Origin: CAZYPH01 sp964649095 | Lineage (GTDB): Bacteria > Bdellovibrionota > UBA1018 > UBA923 | Assembly: GCA_964649095.1 (NCBI GenBank) | Contig: CAZYPH010000028.1 | Location: 1 to 22,103 of the forward strand | DNA: 22,103 nt | Direction of reading: 5' to 3' | In this document: positions 8,472 through 16,937 of the stretch, one piece after another | How positions within the stretch are numbered: the first letter of the stretch is position 1 | Layout: every line of letters begins with the position of its first letter | Notes under the pieces: model-generated | The model's database searches: none | Told to the model about the DNA's origin: nothing | Seen by the model: only the letters and a program-made list of their open reading frames with translations | Position numbers and translations under genes: made by a program

Positions 8472-8954
8472 CTAATTAACAACTTTTTTGTTTTTCTTAG
8501 AACCGCTCAAGATAGTCTTAGCAGGCAAAGTAAAGGCCTTTGGGGCTTGAGCAACGTGAGGATGCTCTGCGCCTTTATACACTTTTAGCTTCGACAATTG
8601 CGCCTTACCGAGTGGGTTTTTGTTTAACATACCCCACACAGCTTGCTTCAAGATTTCTTCAGGACTGTTAATCAACATGTCTGAAGCACTTTTTTCTTTC
8701 AAACCACCCACAAAGCCTGTGTGTTTGTAGTAGGTTTTATCGTCCCATTTTTTTCCACTGAAACGCACTTTTTCTGCATTCACTACAACCACAAAATCAC
8801 CGCTATCGATGTGTTTTGTATAAGTAACTTTGTGTTTGCCGGATAGAATCTTTGCGATTTGAGAGGCTAAACGACCGACTGTTTGACCAGAAGCATCAAA
8901 TACGAACCAATTTTTTGTATTATTATCAATGTTTTTTTCAAAATACGTTGGCAT
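8472..8954 (-). CDS. rplM: 50S ribosomal protein L13 (uL13)
   Basis: 160 aa. Family features include WFVFDASGQTVGRLAS (16-31), the HIDSGDFVVVVNAEKVRFSG block, TYYKHTGFVGGLK, and the C-terminal LGKAQLSKLKVYKGAEHPH. It is about 18 residues longer than E. coli L13 (142 aa) because of a lysine-rich tail ending KKNKKVVN, which could add rRNA contacts. It is the first gene of the rplM-rpsI unit. No proper Shine-Dalgarno precedes the ATG, and the predicted transcription start is only about three bases upstream, so the mRNA may be leaderless. Confidence 0.97.
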   Translation of the reverse strand: MPTYFEKNIDNNTKNWFVFDASGQTVGRLASQIAKILSGKHKVTYTKHIDSGDFVVVVNAEKVRFSGKKWDDKTYYKHTGFVGGLKEKSASDMLINSPEEILKQAVWGMLNKNPLGKAQLSKLKVYKGAEHPHVAQAPKAFTLPAKTILSGSKKNKKVVN

Positions 8955-8963
8955 AGACTCGAT

Positions 8964-8992
8964 TGTTTAACGAATGGTGGCACTACTGTCAA
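8964..8992 (-). promoter_or_regulatory. Sigma-70-type promoter for rplM-rpsI
   Basis: On the minus strand a perfect -35 TTGACA (complement of 8987-8992) is followed by a 17-base spacer and TAAACA (complement of 8964-8969) as a poor -10, with three of six bases matching TATAAT. The -35 lies only four bases past the end of the upstream Omp85 reading frame. The -10 ends nine bases before the rplM ATG, so a start seven bases downstream would leave an untranslated leader of about three bases. Confidence 0.65.
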
Positions 8993-8996
8993 CTCT

Positions 8997-11687
8997 TTAA
9001 GGCATACCTACTGAGAAGTGGATTTGATTGGAGCTTTCGTTCGGCCGCGGCTGCAAATTGAACCCCCAATCAAGGTTAATCGGACCCACGGGGGTCATGT
9101 AATGGAAGCCTAAACCAGCCCCCACTCTAAGAAACGGCGTTCCCTGAAATGCGCCCAAATAAAGATTCCCGGCATCGACAAACGGCGCGATACGAAGATC
9201 GCCATAAAACGGTAGCTCGAGCTGAGAACGTAGGTTTAAAAAACCTAACTTTCCACGCACCTGCTCACGGTCGACATTAATGGAATCCTCTTGAAAACCA
9301 CGTAACGTAGAATAGCCACCTCAACGAAACAATTTGATGATGGGGATATCACGCTCGGCTAATTGAGACCTCGCAAAACCGCCGGAAACGACATTAGACC
9401 AAATAATACGATCAGTTAGCGGCGTGTAGCGCTTTATCGAAGCCGTCCATTTTTGGTAAGCAGGCGACGTTTCATCTGTGACGGGGTTACCGGCAAGCGT
9501 TGGATGGGCATACTCTAAACTCAAGTTAGCGAGCCAACCTCGAGTGGTTGTGAAGGGACTATCACGAGTATCTAAAGTGAGACCTGGCGACAATGAGCCA
9601 ATAAGCAACGAGCGGTTATCGCGCTCGGATAGACGATTATCGACATAAACATCGAACTGCCGAATGCGCTCAAGGCGATAGTATAATTTTGAGGTCAGAA
9701 TACGGTTGAGGCGACGTTCTAAGCCTGTATAAACCTCAGTTCTGACGGCATTAAAATCAGGCGGAAAACGCTGTTTTCTGGCCGAAAGACCAATATTAAA
9801 CAAAAAATTAGTCCCAAACAGGCGCGGTTCGATCACGTTCGCATCCAGACGAAACTCTGGAAAGCGATACTGGTCATCTACCCTTCTATTGCCCTCTAAT
9901 GTCAGCACACCAGCCCAGCCTCGGCCAAAGATATTATTGTAACTTAGTTTACTGGCCGCACGAATACCTAGGTCGGACCTAAAACCCGGACCGATCTCAA
10001 AACTACCTGGCTGAACCTCGATAAACTCAATAACAGCGTCTTTGTAATCGGGACCAAGCTTTGATGCGCGTGGTTTAATACGCACATCAGAAAATAGACC
10101 TAAACTTTTCAAACGAAGCTCTTGATCTTGCAGTTTCGTAGCGACCCAGGGTTCATCTGTTTTTAAGACAATCTCACGGTCGACGACAAAACGTTTGGTA
10201 AAGGACAAACCGTCGATTTCAACTTGACCAATTTTATACTGACGCCCCTCATGAACTAATAATTTTACGGATACTTCGACATTCCTTTCAGAATAACCAA
10301 GCATATCCTGCTCTGGCGTCATAATTGTGAAGTCCAGGTAGCCGTCGTCCACATAACGCTGTTTCAATTTTGCTAGGCCCTCTTCAAACTTAAAGGGATT
10401 AAAAGGATCGGCCGAACGCAGACCAAGAATCAACAAGGCGTCGTCTTTCGACAGGCGCTCAAAGCCCGCCAAATCGACGCTGCTAACCGCTGTTTGCTCG
10501 CCTTCAGAAAATTGAAGTAATACTCTGTAGCGGTGTCGGTTTTTATGGGCTCTTGATTCAGGCGGAAGTTCGTACGCATTTTTCGCAAGTAGACGGCTTG
10601 AAAGATAACCCCTCGCTCGCAAATCATTCACCACTGCTGTTGCCGCCAAATCAATATCCGCATCAACATAGTAGCCGCGTTGGATGTGCCGACTGGCTGC
10701 CTCCTCAAATAGGGTTCGGGCAAGGCTTTCATTTTCATCGGTAAGGCCGTCCAAAACGACATCGATTAACTCGCTTCGCACACCTTCTTTAAACGTAAAC
10801 ATAACATGTTTAGTGTTACGACGTTCGGTTGTAGTCGTAGTAATCTCGACATGATTGTAAGCTAGTTTCGCGTATTCATCTTTAAAGCGGGCGATAATGG
10901 CTGAAATATAGTCTTTCCCTAAACCTGCGGTACGCATCTCGGTAATAAGTTCCGTGAGCTCGGCCTTTACAAATTGTTCATTGCCTAAATACCCAAACGA
11001 AACGCGATCACCGAAAATTATATTGAGACGTATTGCCACCTGAAGATGATTTTCAGAAAATCGTAGCGAAACTTCATCGGTATTTGCTTGAATGAAATTC
11101 TCGCTTACTAGCCACTCACGCAACACACGAAGTCGATTAGCAAAATACTGTTCATCGTATCGATTACCGTCGGAGAGCTGCAGAATCTCTTCAATGCGGT
11201 CACGAAAGCGCAACCGGTCGCGTTGTGTCGAAAATACACTTGGGTCATCAAACTCGATCTGTGTAATGGTCGTGGGCTCGCCAAGAATTAATTTTATCGA
11301 TAATTGATACCCGCCAGCTACCTTCATCGGAAGCACTTGGACCTTGCTAAAAAAGTAGCCTCGGCGCTTTAAAAAAGCATCAACCACACGAGTAATTGGA
11401 CCAATTTGACTGGACGTCCAAGCTGATCCGACTTGAACAGGCAATTCAGGCTCAATATCTTTTTTTAATATTAGGATATCTGTATATTGCTTCTTGCCTA
11501 CTTTTGGATCTTGTTGATCTAAACCGATAAATTCTATTTCTACAATTTGGTTTGACCCTGAACGAGAAACATCGGTATCTAAATCTGACGTGACCGCCTG
11601 CGCCAATAGATGCTGTGGCACTATCGATGTGATGCCGAAGAATAGGGCACTAGATATATATATAATTCTAATAATATCTATGAACAA
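8997..11687 (-). pseudogene. Omp85-family outer-membrane protein, TamA/BamA-like partner of TamB, interrupted by an in-frame TGA
   Basis: The first 788 codons encode a signal peptide (about 1-30, QHLLAQ), about five or six POTRA-like repeats (roughly 47-558; e.g. IGQVEIDG...LKSLGLFSDVRI) and the start of a 16-strand barrel. Codon 789 is TGA (9321-9323). Beyond it the same frame runs another 107 codons: GGYSTLRGF (the conserved loop-6 motif), FVDAGNLY, VGAGLGFHYMTPVGPINLD and IHFSVGMP, all typical Omp85 barrel sequence. Readthrough would give 896 aa. There is no frameshift; one base change in codon 789 would restore the gene. Its TTG start (11687) directly abuts the tamB TAA, with GAGGT eight bases upstream, so translation is coupled. 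Candidates are a sequencing error, a recent null mutation, or genuine readthrough. TGA ends at least three other genes here, so it is a normal stop codon. Confidence 0.85.
9321..9323 (-). other. In-frame TGA interrupting the Omp85 gene
   Basis: Plus strand TCA, read as TGA in the context TTT CGT TGA GGT GGC. Relatives usually have a sense codon here (Ala, Leu, Gly or Arg) before GG..LRGF. A C-to-T transition from CGA is the simplest origin; GGA, TTA or TCA are one change away too. Confidence 0.9.
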
Positions 11688-14600
11688 TTAACGGAACCTC
11701 GTCTTAAAGAGAAAATCAGCTCCCACAGACGTTCGAGACTGACGTAACTGTGGACCTCGCTGATCTTGATAAGTGCCTAAGATGGAAAGATTGGGGGAAA
11801 ACGGTAATTGGTACTCTAGCCCCGCAGAACGTTCAGACGCTTCACCAACGCCAACTGTAGTGCCAACCATCGCTCTTAAATTTTTTGTTACCTCTTTTTG
11901 TAATACAACTTTTGGTGCTGTGGTGTCGGCCGACTGGCCCGGGGTACGTGCGGCGAAGGCGCTCTCTGCGCCAACGACTTGAGATTTATCGAAGCGAACA
12001 CTGACTCCAAACTTCTGCTGTATACCTTTGGTGACGCCGGTCTGATTGACCAGTATTCCATACAACTCATCGCGACTCGAAGCATCGTTGTTGTTTCGAG
12101 TTAAACTATCGCCTGTCGAGACAATGCCAAGAGTTAATAAACTCACGATCTCGTTCTGAGAGAGCGGAGGAACCGATTGGAAGTTTAATCGGTAATCTGA
12201 AGAACGCCCCAAAGCGACGAGATTAATTTTATAACCACGCACATCAGACTGGGCACTTAAGTTAAATTCAGGATCAATCGTCGCTGGGTTCAAAAAGTTA
12301 ACGTCGGCCGCCGAGATATTAAAGGCATTATCTTTAAATAATAATCGTCCACGTGTAACCGACGTGCGGCCCAAAATCGATGGCGCCATTAATGGGCCGA
12401 CAATATTAATAGAACCTTTGACTTCGACGTCTAACAAATCATTGCGTACCAGAATGCCGCGCTCTGCAAGTAGATGTAAGTCGAGGTTGAATAACTGGAA
12501 GTCACCGCTATCTGCTCCATCGCCCTGGGGCATAAACTTTGAGGTCCTCACGGATCGCTGGGTATCACGACCGCCAAAGTTTTCTGTAATCAAAGCCTCA
12601 TCTACTTTTAGGAGCCCTGATACATGATACGGCAAGGTACTTCCGGCAACCGAAAGTCGACCATTCACACGAGCAAACTGCACGGGGTACACTTTCACTC
12701 TATTATTATCAAAGACAACGTCAGCTTGTAATTGAGGCGCCGTTGTCAGATGCAGATTGGCTGTTGCTCGCCCTTTTAATAGGCCGCCTGCGAACTTCGC
12801 TTGCAGTTCTTCGAAATTCAAAATGTTTTGATGGAATGTGCCACGGAACGTGAGATCTTCGATAGGTTGTTCAAGTGGCTTCAACTTGAGCTCTGATTTT
12901 TTCGACGATATTCGAGCCGTAAACAATGGATTGTCTAGTGACCCTGCCAAGGTCGCCTGAACATCTAATCTGCCCCGAAAATGATCGATCGGTGCCACGA
13001 AAAGCTCTGACAGAGAAAGTGGCAGCACCCCTACAATAGAACCTGCGATTCGATTTAAGCCTATGTCGGCGTTCGCTTCTAATACGCCTTCAGGACTGAC
13101 TAATCGTAATCGCGAAAAATGATAGGCTCCATCGCGGACGTCAATCTTTAAACCTTTCTCCAAAGACGTCACTTGCTGGTGCCGGGTGATAAAACCTTCC
13201 TCTATACGAATCTCACCAGTGCTACGACGTAGATTATCGCCGGCATAATTTAATCGCGTTATACCGGTAAAACTACTATCGAAGTCTGGTTCGTTTGACA
13301 GATCTGGATTCAATATCAGAAATAATGGTTTTAAATTAAATTGATTTAATTGAATAAACAGACTCGATTTATCTTGAGCCTTACGTGCTTGATCGAAATG
13401 GACGATTAGCTGTTTTCCGAAAACTTCCGAATCTAGTTTTACGTGAGTGGCATCTGAAATTAAAATAAGATTTGATACCCCAAATGGGACATTTTTAATT
13501 TGCCCTTCACCGACGTCTACGATGAGTTTCGATTGTAATTGCTCTAACTTGCCTAAGCCCTCGGCTGAAAAATTAATTTTTGATCGAAACGGCATACCCC
13601 ACATGGACAAGTGGTCAATATCAGACGTAGCAAAATTTTCTGAACGCAACTGATAGTCTAGAATACTATCTTTTGTAAAACGAACATGCCCTCGAATAAA
13701 ACCTGACTTCTTTTTGGCCTCAATATTTTCTGCAACAACACCGCCATCTCGAAACCCAGCCTGCGCTGTAATCGTTCGAAAACGCTCACGATTATATTCA
13801 AAATGTTTAATATGTATTGGACCAAACACTGAGAGTTTATTCAAATCTAAGCCGCCCGAGACTTTAATATCGGCATCAAGCACACCAGTCATGTCATAGG
13901 GGTACCAAGGTATATTTCTTTTGAAGATCGGAGCCATCAGCGTGGAAAAATCCCCCACGCGACCATCTGTGAGTTTAAATTTTAGATCTAGAGCATCTGA
14001 TTTATTCTGTGGATTGACGTCGAATGATACGGTGCCGCCACCGCGAATGATAGACTTGCCGATCTTGGACTGCATATCGCTCAGGTCCAACAAACTGTCG
14101 TGAATACGATATCGAATTTTACCAGAAAGCTCACCCAAGTTTAGCGAAAGATAAGAGGCGTCGATGGCCTTAACGGCAAAATCAAAGACCACATCAGGCA
14201 GGGTACCTCGAATCGTCCACGCTAAATGCCCCTCGCCCATGATGGGTGTGCCAGCAAGTTGGCCAACGTCAGTAAGATTCACGGGCCCCTTGATATCAAC
14301 ATCGAACTTTCCCGAATGGTGATCGATCGTGCCCGTTGCCGAAAGTTTTGATTTCGGCAACGTCAATGTAGGCACCTGAAAGACCACGTTTGTTTTATCA
14401 ATCGTGTAATGGCCATTGAGGTGCGCCTCACGAAGTCCCACCAACTCGGCGAATGGAATCTTTTTATTCGGCTCCTGATTATCGAAACTAAAATCATTTA
14501 TAGTAAAGTCCGCATCGCCAATGATTTTAAAGTCTGGTTTCGTTGATAAACGAAGCGATGTGATACCACTCACAAATAAATGTACGGGGTAAATGTCGGT

Positions 14601-15854
14601 CAAATAGGGACCTACCGCATCACGTAAATCGACACTCTCTAATTTTAGTTTCAGCGGAATTGTTTGAGTCGCGACGTGCGAGACCTCAACAGGTTCTAAC
14701 AGACGTGCAAGGTTCTTTTTGTTGGCCATCTTGGAGCCGAAATCAATTAAACCGTTATTTAACGTCACAACTTGATTTTTGACGCGTCCACCTAAATCGA
14801 TTTCATTGGCTAACCACCCGAAAGCACCGGCGTTTAGGAGAGCTAGCGAGAACTCCGCGTCGAGAGTTTCAAGAATATTCCTAAATTCAAATTTACCAGT
14901 AGTTTTAAAATCAATATTGCCGCGAATTTGTTTGATGGCTTTATTGTTTAATAATCGCCCCAAATATTTCTCGTGCGCCCAGGTCTCTAGCGGACCCTTA
15001 AGACTGACGTCAAACTGTGATTTTAAGAGTTTGGGATCACCCAAAACATCACCAACAATTTTACCACTCATAAGTGCCGCTAAACTTTCGTGCTGCATCG
15101 AGACGGTGCGGACCTCGATACCTGTCGAAGACAACTCACCCGCAAACTGAAACTGTTTTAAATCAATAACGGGCAAGTCAAAGCCCTTCGGAAACTGTGC
15201 ATGTAGATTTTCTAAAATTCCGGCTAAATCAAAACTGGTATTCTGACGCGCGGTACTGCGACCAATACTTAGTTCTCGACAATCAAACGAAACATCATAG
15301 TCGTTTCGTACTTTGACATTTAGATGTGATTCATACAGACCCACACTTCGAAAGTGAAACGCACTTAGTACGGACCATGTCACACTTGGAGTCGCAGCTG
15401 AAGAATTCGTCGCCTTTTGTTTCTGAGACAAACGCTTCAAATAGGCTTCATCTAAATTCAAATCAATCTTAGCCTTTACCAAATTGACAGCATTGATACG
15501 AATATTACCAAGAAACAAGTGAAACACCTGAAGCGTGGCGTCTAGACTGGTTGCTGTCACTTCAAGGCCTGGTGGCACATCAAGAATATTCTTTTCATCA
15601 AAAGTGATGTGAGGCTTACGAATATCTAAACCAGGTGGAATAAATTTTACACGAATTGAATCAAAATCACCCCTGATGCCAAGCTCTACAGGCAGGCGAC
15701 GATGGATATTTGATTTTAAGAGCCTTGCAAAATAACGACTCTCAACAAAAAGCGTTGTAATAAAAATTAGAAAACAAAAACCGGCTAGAGCAAGCGCAAG
15801 TATCCTTCGCAGCAGCAAGTAGGAGTTCTTAATTTTTTTAGCAATCACTTTCAT
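11688..15854 (-). CDS. tamB: TamB/AsmA-family translocation and assembly module protein
   Basis: Very large (1388 aa) envelope-spanning protein. An N-terminal membrane helix (about 13-37) is preceded by basic residues. An AsmA-like start follows (LPVELGIRGDFDSIRVKFIPPGLDI), then long repetitive beta-rich sequence of the kind that forms the hydrophobic groove of TamB/YhdP/VPS13-like lipid conduits. The TamB (DUF490) domain fills the C-terminal third: SVTRGRLLFKDNAFNISAAD, FNLSAQSDVRGYKINLVALG and LSQNEIVSLLTLGI are typical. The family works with an Omp85 partner in barrel insertion and in phospholipid transport to the outer membrane; here that partner gene starts at the base after this stop. 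Gene order is tamB then tamA, the reverse of E. coli. The ATG at 15854 has only a weak GAGA upstream. Confidence 0.92.
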   Translation of the reverse strand: MKVIAKKIKNSYLLLRRILALALAGFCFLIFITTLFVESRYFARLLKSNIHRRLPVELGIRGDFDSIRVKFIPPGLDIRKPHITFDEKNILDVPPGLEVTATSLDATLQVFHLFLGNIRINAVNLVKAKIDLNLDEAYLKRLSQKQKATNSSAATPSVTWSVLSAFHFRSVGLYESHLNVKVRNDYDVSFDCRELSIGRSTARQNTSFDLAGILENLHAQFPKGFDLPVIDLKQFQFAGELSSTGIEVRTVSMQHESLAALMSGKIVGDVLGDPKLLKSQFDVSLKGPLETWAHEKYLGRLLNNKAIKQIRGNIDFKTTGKFEFRNILETLDAEFSLALLNAGAFGWLANEIDLGGRVKNQVVTLNNGLIDFGSKMANKKNLARLLEPVEVSHVATQTIPLKLKLESVDLRDAVGPYLTDIYPVHLFVSGITSLRLSTKPDFKIIGDADFTINDFSFDNQEPNKKIPFAELVGLREAHLNGHYTIDKTNVVFQVPTLTLPKSKLSATGTIDHHSGKFDVDIKGPVNLTDVGQLAGTPIMGEGHLAWTIRGTLPDVVFDFAVKAIDASYLSLNLGELSGKIRYRIHDSLLDLSDMQSKIGKSIIRGGGTVSFDVNPQNKSDALDLKFKLTDGRVGDFSTLMAPIFKRNIPWYPYDMTGVLDADIKVSGGLDLNKLSVFGPIHIKHFEYNRERFRTITAQAGFRDGGVVAENIEAKKKSGFIRGHVRFTKDSILDYQLRSENFATSDIDHLSMWGMPFRSKINFSAEGLGKLEQLQSKLIVDVGEGQIKNVPFGVSNLILISDATHVKLDSEVFGKQLIVHFDQARKAQDKSSLFIQLNQFNLKPLFLILNPDLSNEPDFDSSFTGITRLNYAGDNLRRSTGEIRIEEGFITRHQQVTSLEKGLKIDVRDGAYHFSRLRLVSPEGVLEANADIGLNRIAGSIVGVLPLSLSELFVAPIDHFRGRLDVQATLAGSLDNPLFTARISSKKSELKLKPLEQPIEDLTFRGTFHQNILNFEELQAKFAGGLLKGRATANLHLTTAPQLQADVVFDNNRVKVYPVQFARVNGRLSVAGSTLPYHVSGLLKVDEALITENFGGRDTQRSVRTSKFMPQGDGADSGDFQLFNLDLHLLAERGILVRNDLLDVEVKGSINIVGPLMAPSILGRTSVTRGRLLFKDNAFNISAADVNFLNPATIDPEFNLSAQSDVRGYKINLVALGRSSDYRLNFQSVPPLSQNEIVSLLTLGIVSTGDSLTRNNNDASSRDELYGILVNQTGVTKGIQQKFGVSVRFDKSQVVGAESAFAARTPGQSADTTAPKVVLQKEVTKNLRAMVGTTVGVGEASERSAGLEYQLPFSPNLSILGTYQDQRGPQLRQSRTSVGADFLFKTRFR

Positions 15855-15917
15855 CTATTTTGATTCTCTAAGTCTTAACGTTTTACAAAGGCCTGGCACA
15901 GCCAATCGCCCTGAACA

Positions 15918-16841
15918 TCAAGAGTAGTGTACTTTCAAACGCTCTGCGACATCGCGATACTTTGGATTTAATGCCATCACACGCTTAAACGACTCTTTCG
16001 CCTTACGATTGTCTTGCATTTGTTCAAATGCCACTCCCATTAGGTAAATAAAATCAATTTTCTGTTTTTCACTTAAACTCAAGTCGCGCGCAATCGGCTC
16101 TAGACGAATCGTTGCATCGACTGCCTTGCCACCTAAAATTAACGAATAACCAAGTAAATACGCTGCCGATAATCGCTGACTTTGTAATGTAATGTCATTT
16201 GGAGCACGTTCAACTTGTTGCTCGAGATTTATTAGAGTCCATTCTAGAATTTTTTGCGCCGTATAGAACAAAGCCATTTCAAGAAAGGCTATACCAAGAT
16301 CGATCTGCTGAGCTACTGACAATGATGGCACCTGTTCTGTCAGAAGAGACTCTGTGAAGTCTACTTCGTCTTGATGGGTTTTAAAAATACTGGGCACAGC
16401 TCGATATTCAAAACGCTCAAGATTTAGGCCTAAGTCTTTGTCTAATCGATCGATCGTGAGCGCCACAGGCTCTTGCTCAGAATCGCCTATTTTTCTTCGA
16501 CTCGAGTCGCCTGATAAGAGCTCTTGAATTTCAATATTCTGAATTTCTTTTAAGTACTGTTGAGCATCGGCATGTAGTGGGTTTTTAATCAAAATCTTTC
16601 TAAAAATTTTTTTTGCATCATCTAATAACCGCTCCGAAAATAAGATTCGAGCACGTTCAAGCTCTTCATCAAAAACAGCTGCCATAGCCTTTGGAGCGGG
16701 TTGTGGTGCTGCAGATTTTGGCTCACCCTTTACATCAGGTGAGGGCGATTGATGCTCGAGATCGTAATCTAGTAAGAGGTCATCCCCGAGATCGATCTCT
16801 GAGGTAGGTTCATTTTTTGGAGTCTCAGGAGTAGTCGACAT
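15918..16841 (-). CDS. TPR-repeat protein of unknown role
   Basis: 307 aa with no signal peptide or membrane helix. An acidic/proline-rich disordered N-terminus (about 1-52, containing DLGDDLLLDYDLE) is followed by a TPR-like hairpin (about 57-100, ARILFSERLLDDAKKIFRKI), a helical middle, and a clear TPR near the C-terminus (about 262-306, LMGVAFEQMQDNRKAKESFKRV). TPRs mediate protein-protein contacts, but the partner cannot be named. The gene sits between a weak terminator after accC and tamB (63 bases downstream), so it may open the tamB-tamA unit. It ends in TGA. The sequence before its ATG shows no good Shine-Dalgarno. Confidence 0.75.
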   Translation of the reverse strand: MSTTPETPKNEPTSEIDLGDDLLLDYDLEHQSPSPDVKGEPKSAAPQPAPKAMAAVFDEELERARILFSERLLDDAKKIFRKILIKNPLHADAQQYLKEIQNIEIQELLSGDSSRRKIGDSEQEPVALTIDRLDKDLGLNLERFEYRAVPSIFKTHQDEVDFTESLLTEQVPSLSVAQQIDLGIAFLEMALFYTAQKILEWTLINLEQQVERAPNDITLQSQRLSAAYLLGYSLILGGKAVDATIRLEPIARDLSLSEKQKIDFIYLMGVAFEQMQDNRKAKESFKRVMALNPKYRDVAERLKVHYS

Positions 16842-16872
16842 AAAATTAAGTTCAATCTGACGGTGAAAATAT

Positions 16873-16906
16873 ATTTAATCAATCAAGCCACATACTTGAT
16901 TTAAAT
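16873..16906. promoter_or_regulatory. AT-rich palindrome upstream of the TPR-tamB-tamA unit
   Basis: AATCAAG (16881-16887) and CTTGATT (16895-16901) form a perfect 7-bp inverted repeat around CCACATA. Outer arms ATTTA (16873-16877) and TAAAT (16902-16906) extend the dyad with a three-base offset. Size and position suit a dimeric repressor site, or a second hairpin after accC. No regulator is identified. Confidence 0.35.
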
Positions 16907-16935
16907 AAAAAATATTTAGTTCGCGCCTAAACTAA
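16906..16935 (-). terminator. Weak Rho-independent terminator after accC
   Basis: Six-bp stem (TTAGTT 16916-16921 with AACTAA 16930-16935) around an eight-base GC-rich loop. It begins two bases after the accC stop when read on the minus strand and is followed by a T-rich tract (TATTTTTTATTT). The stem is short and AT-rich, so some read-through is likely. Confidence 0.45.
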
Positions 16936-16937
16936 TT

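Noticed and set aside
8997..9260. Separate small gene starting at GTG 9260
   Set aside because: It is the in-frame continuation of the Omp85 barrel after the TGA; the 20 codons before the GTG already carry the GG..LRGF motif, so it is not an independent gene.
8997..11687. Genome-wide recoding of TGA as a sense codon, or a frameshift in the Omp85 gene
   Set aside because: TGA ends the PBP and both TPR genes at sensible places, and the frame is unchanged on both sides of the Omp85 stop.
14779..15150. 123-aa plus-strand reading frame inside tamB
   Set aside because: Antisense shadow of a long, family-consistent coding region; no motif or ribosome-binding site.
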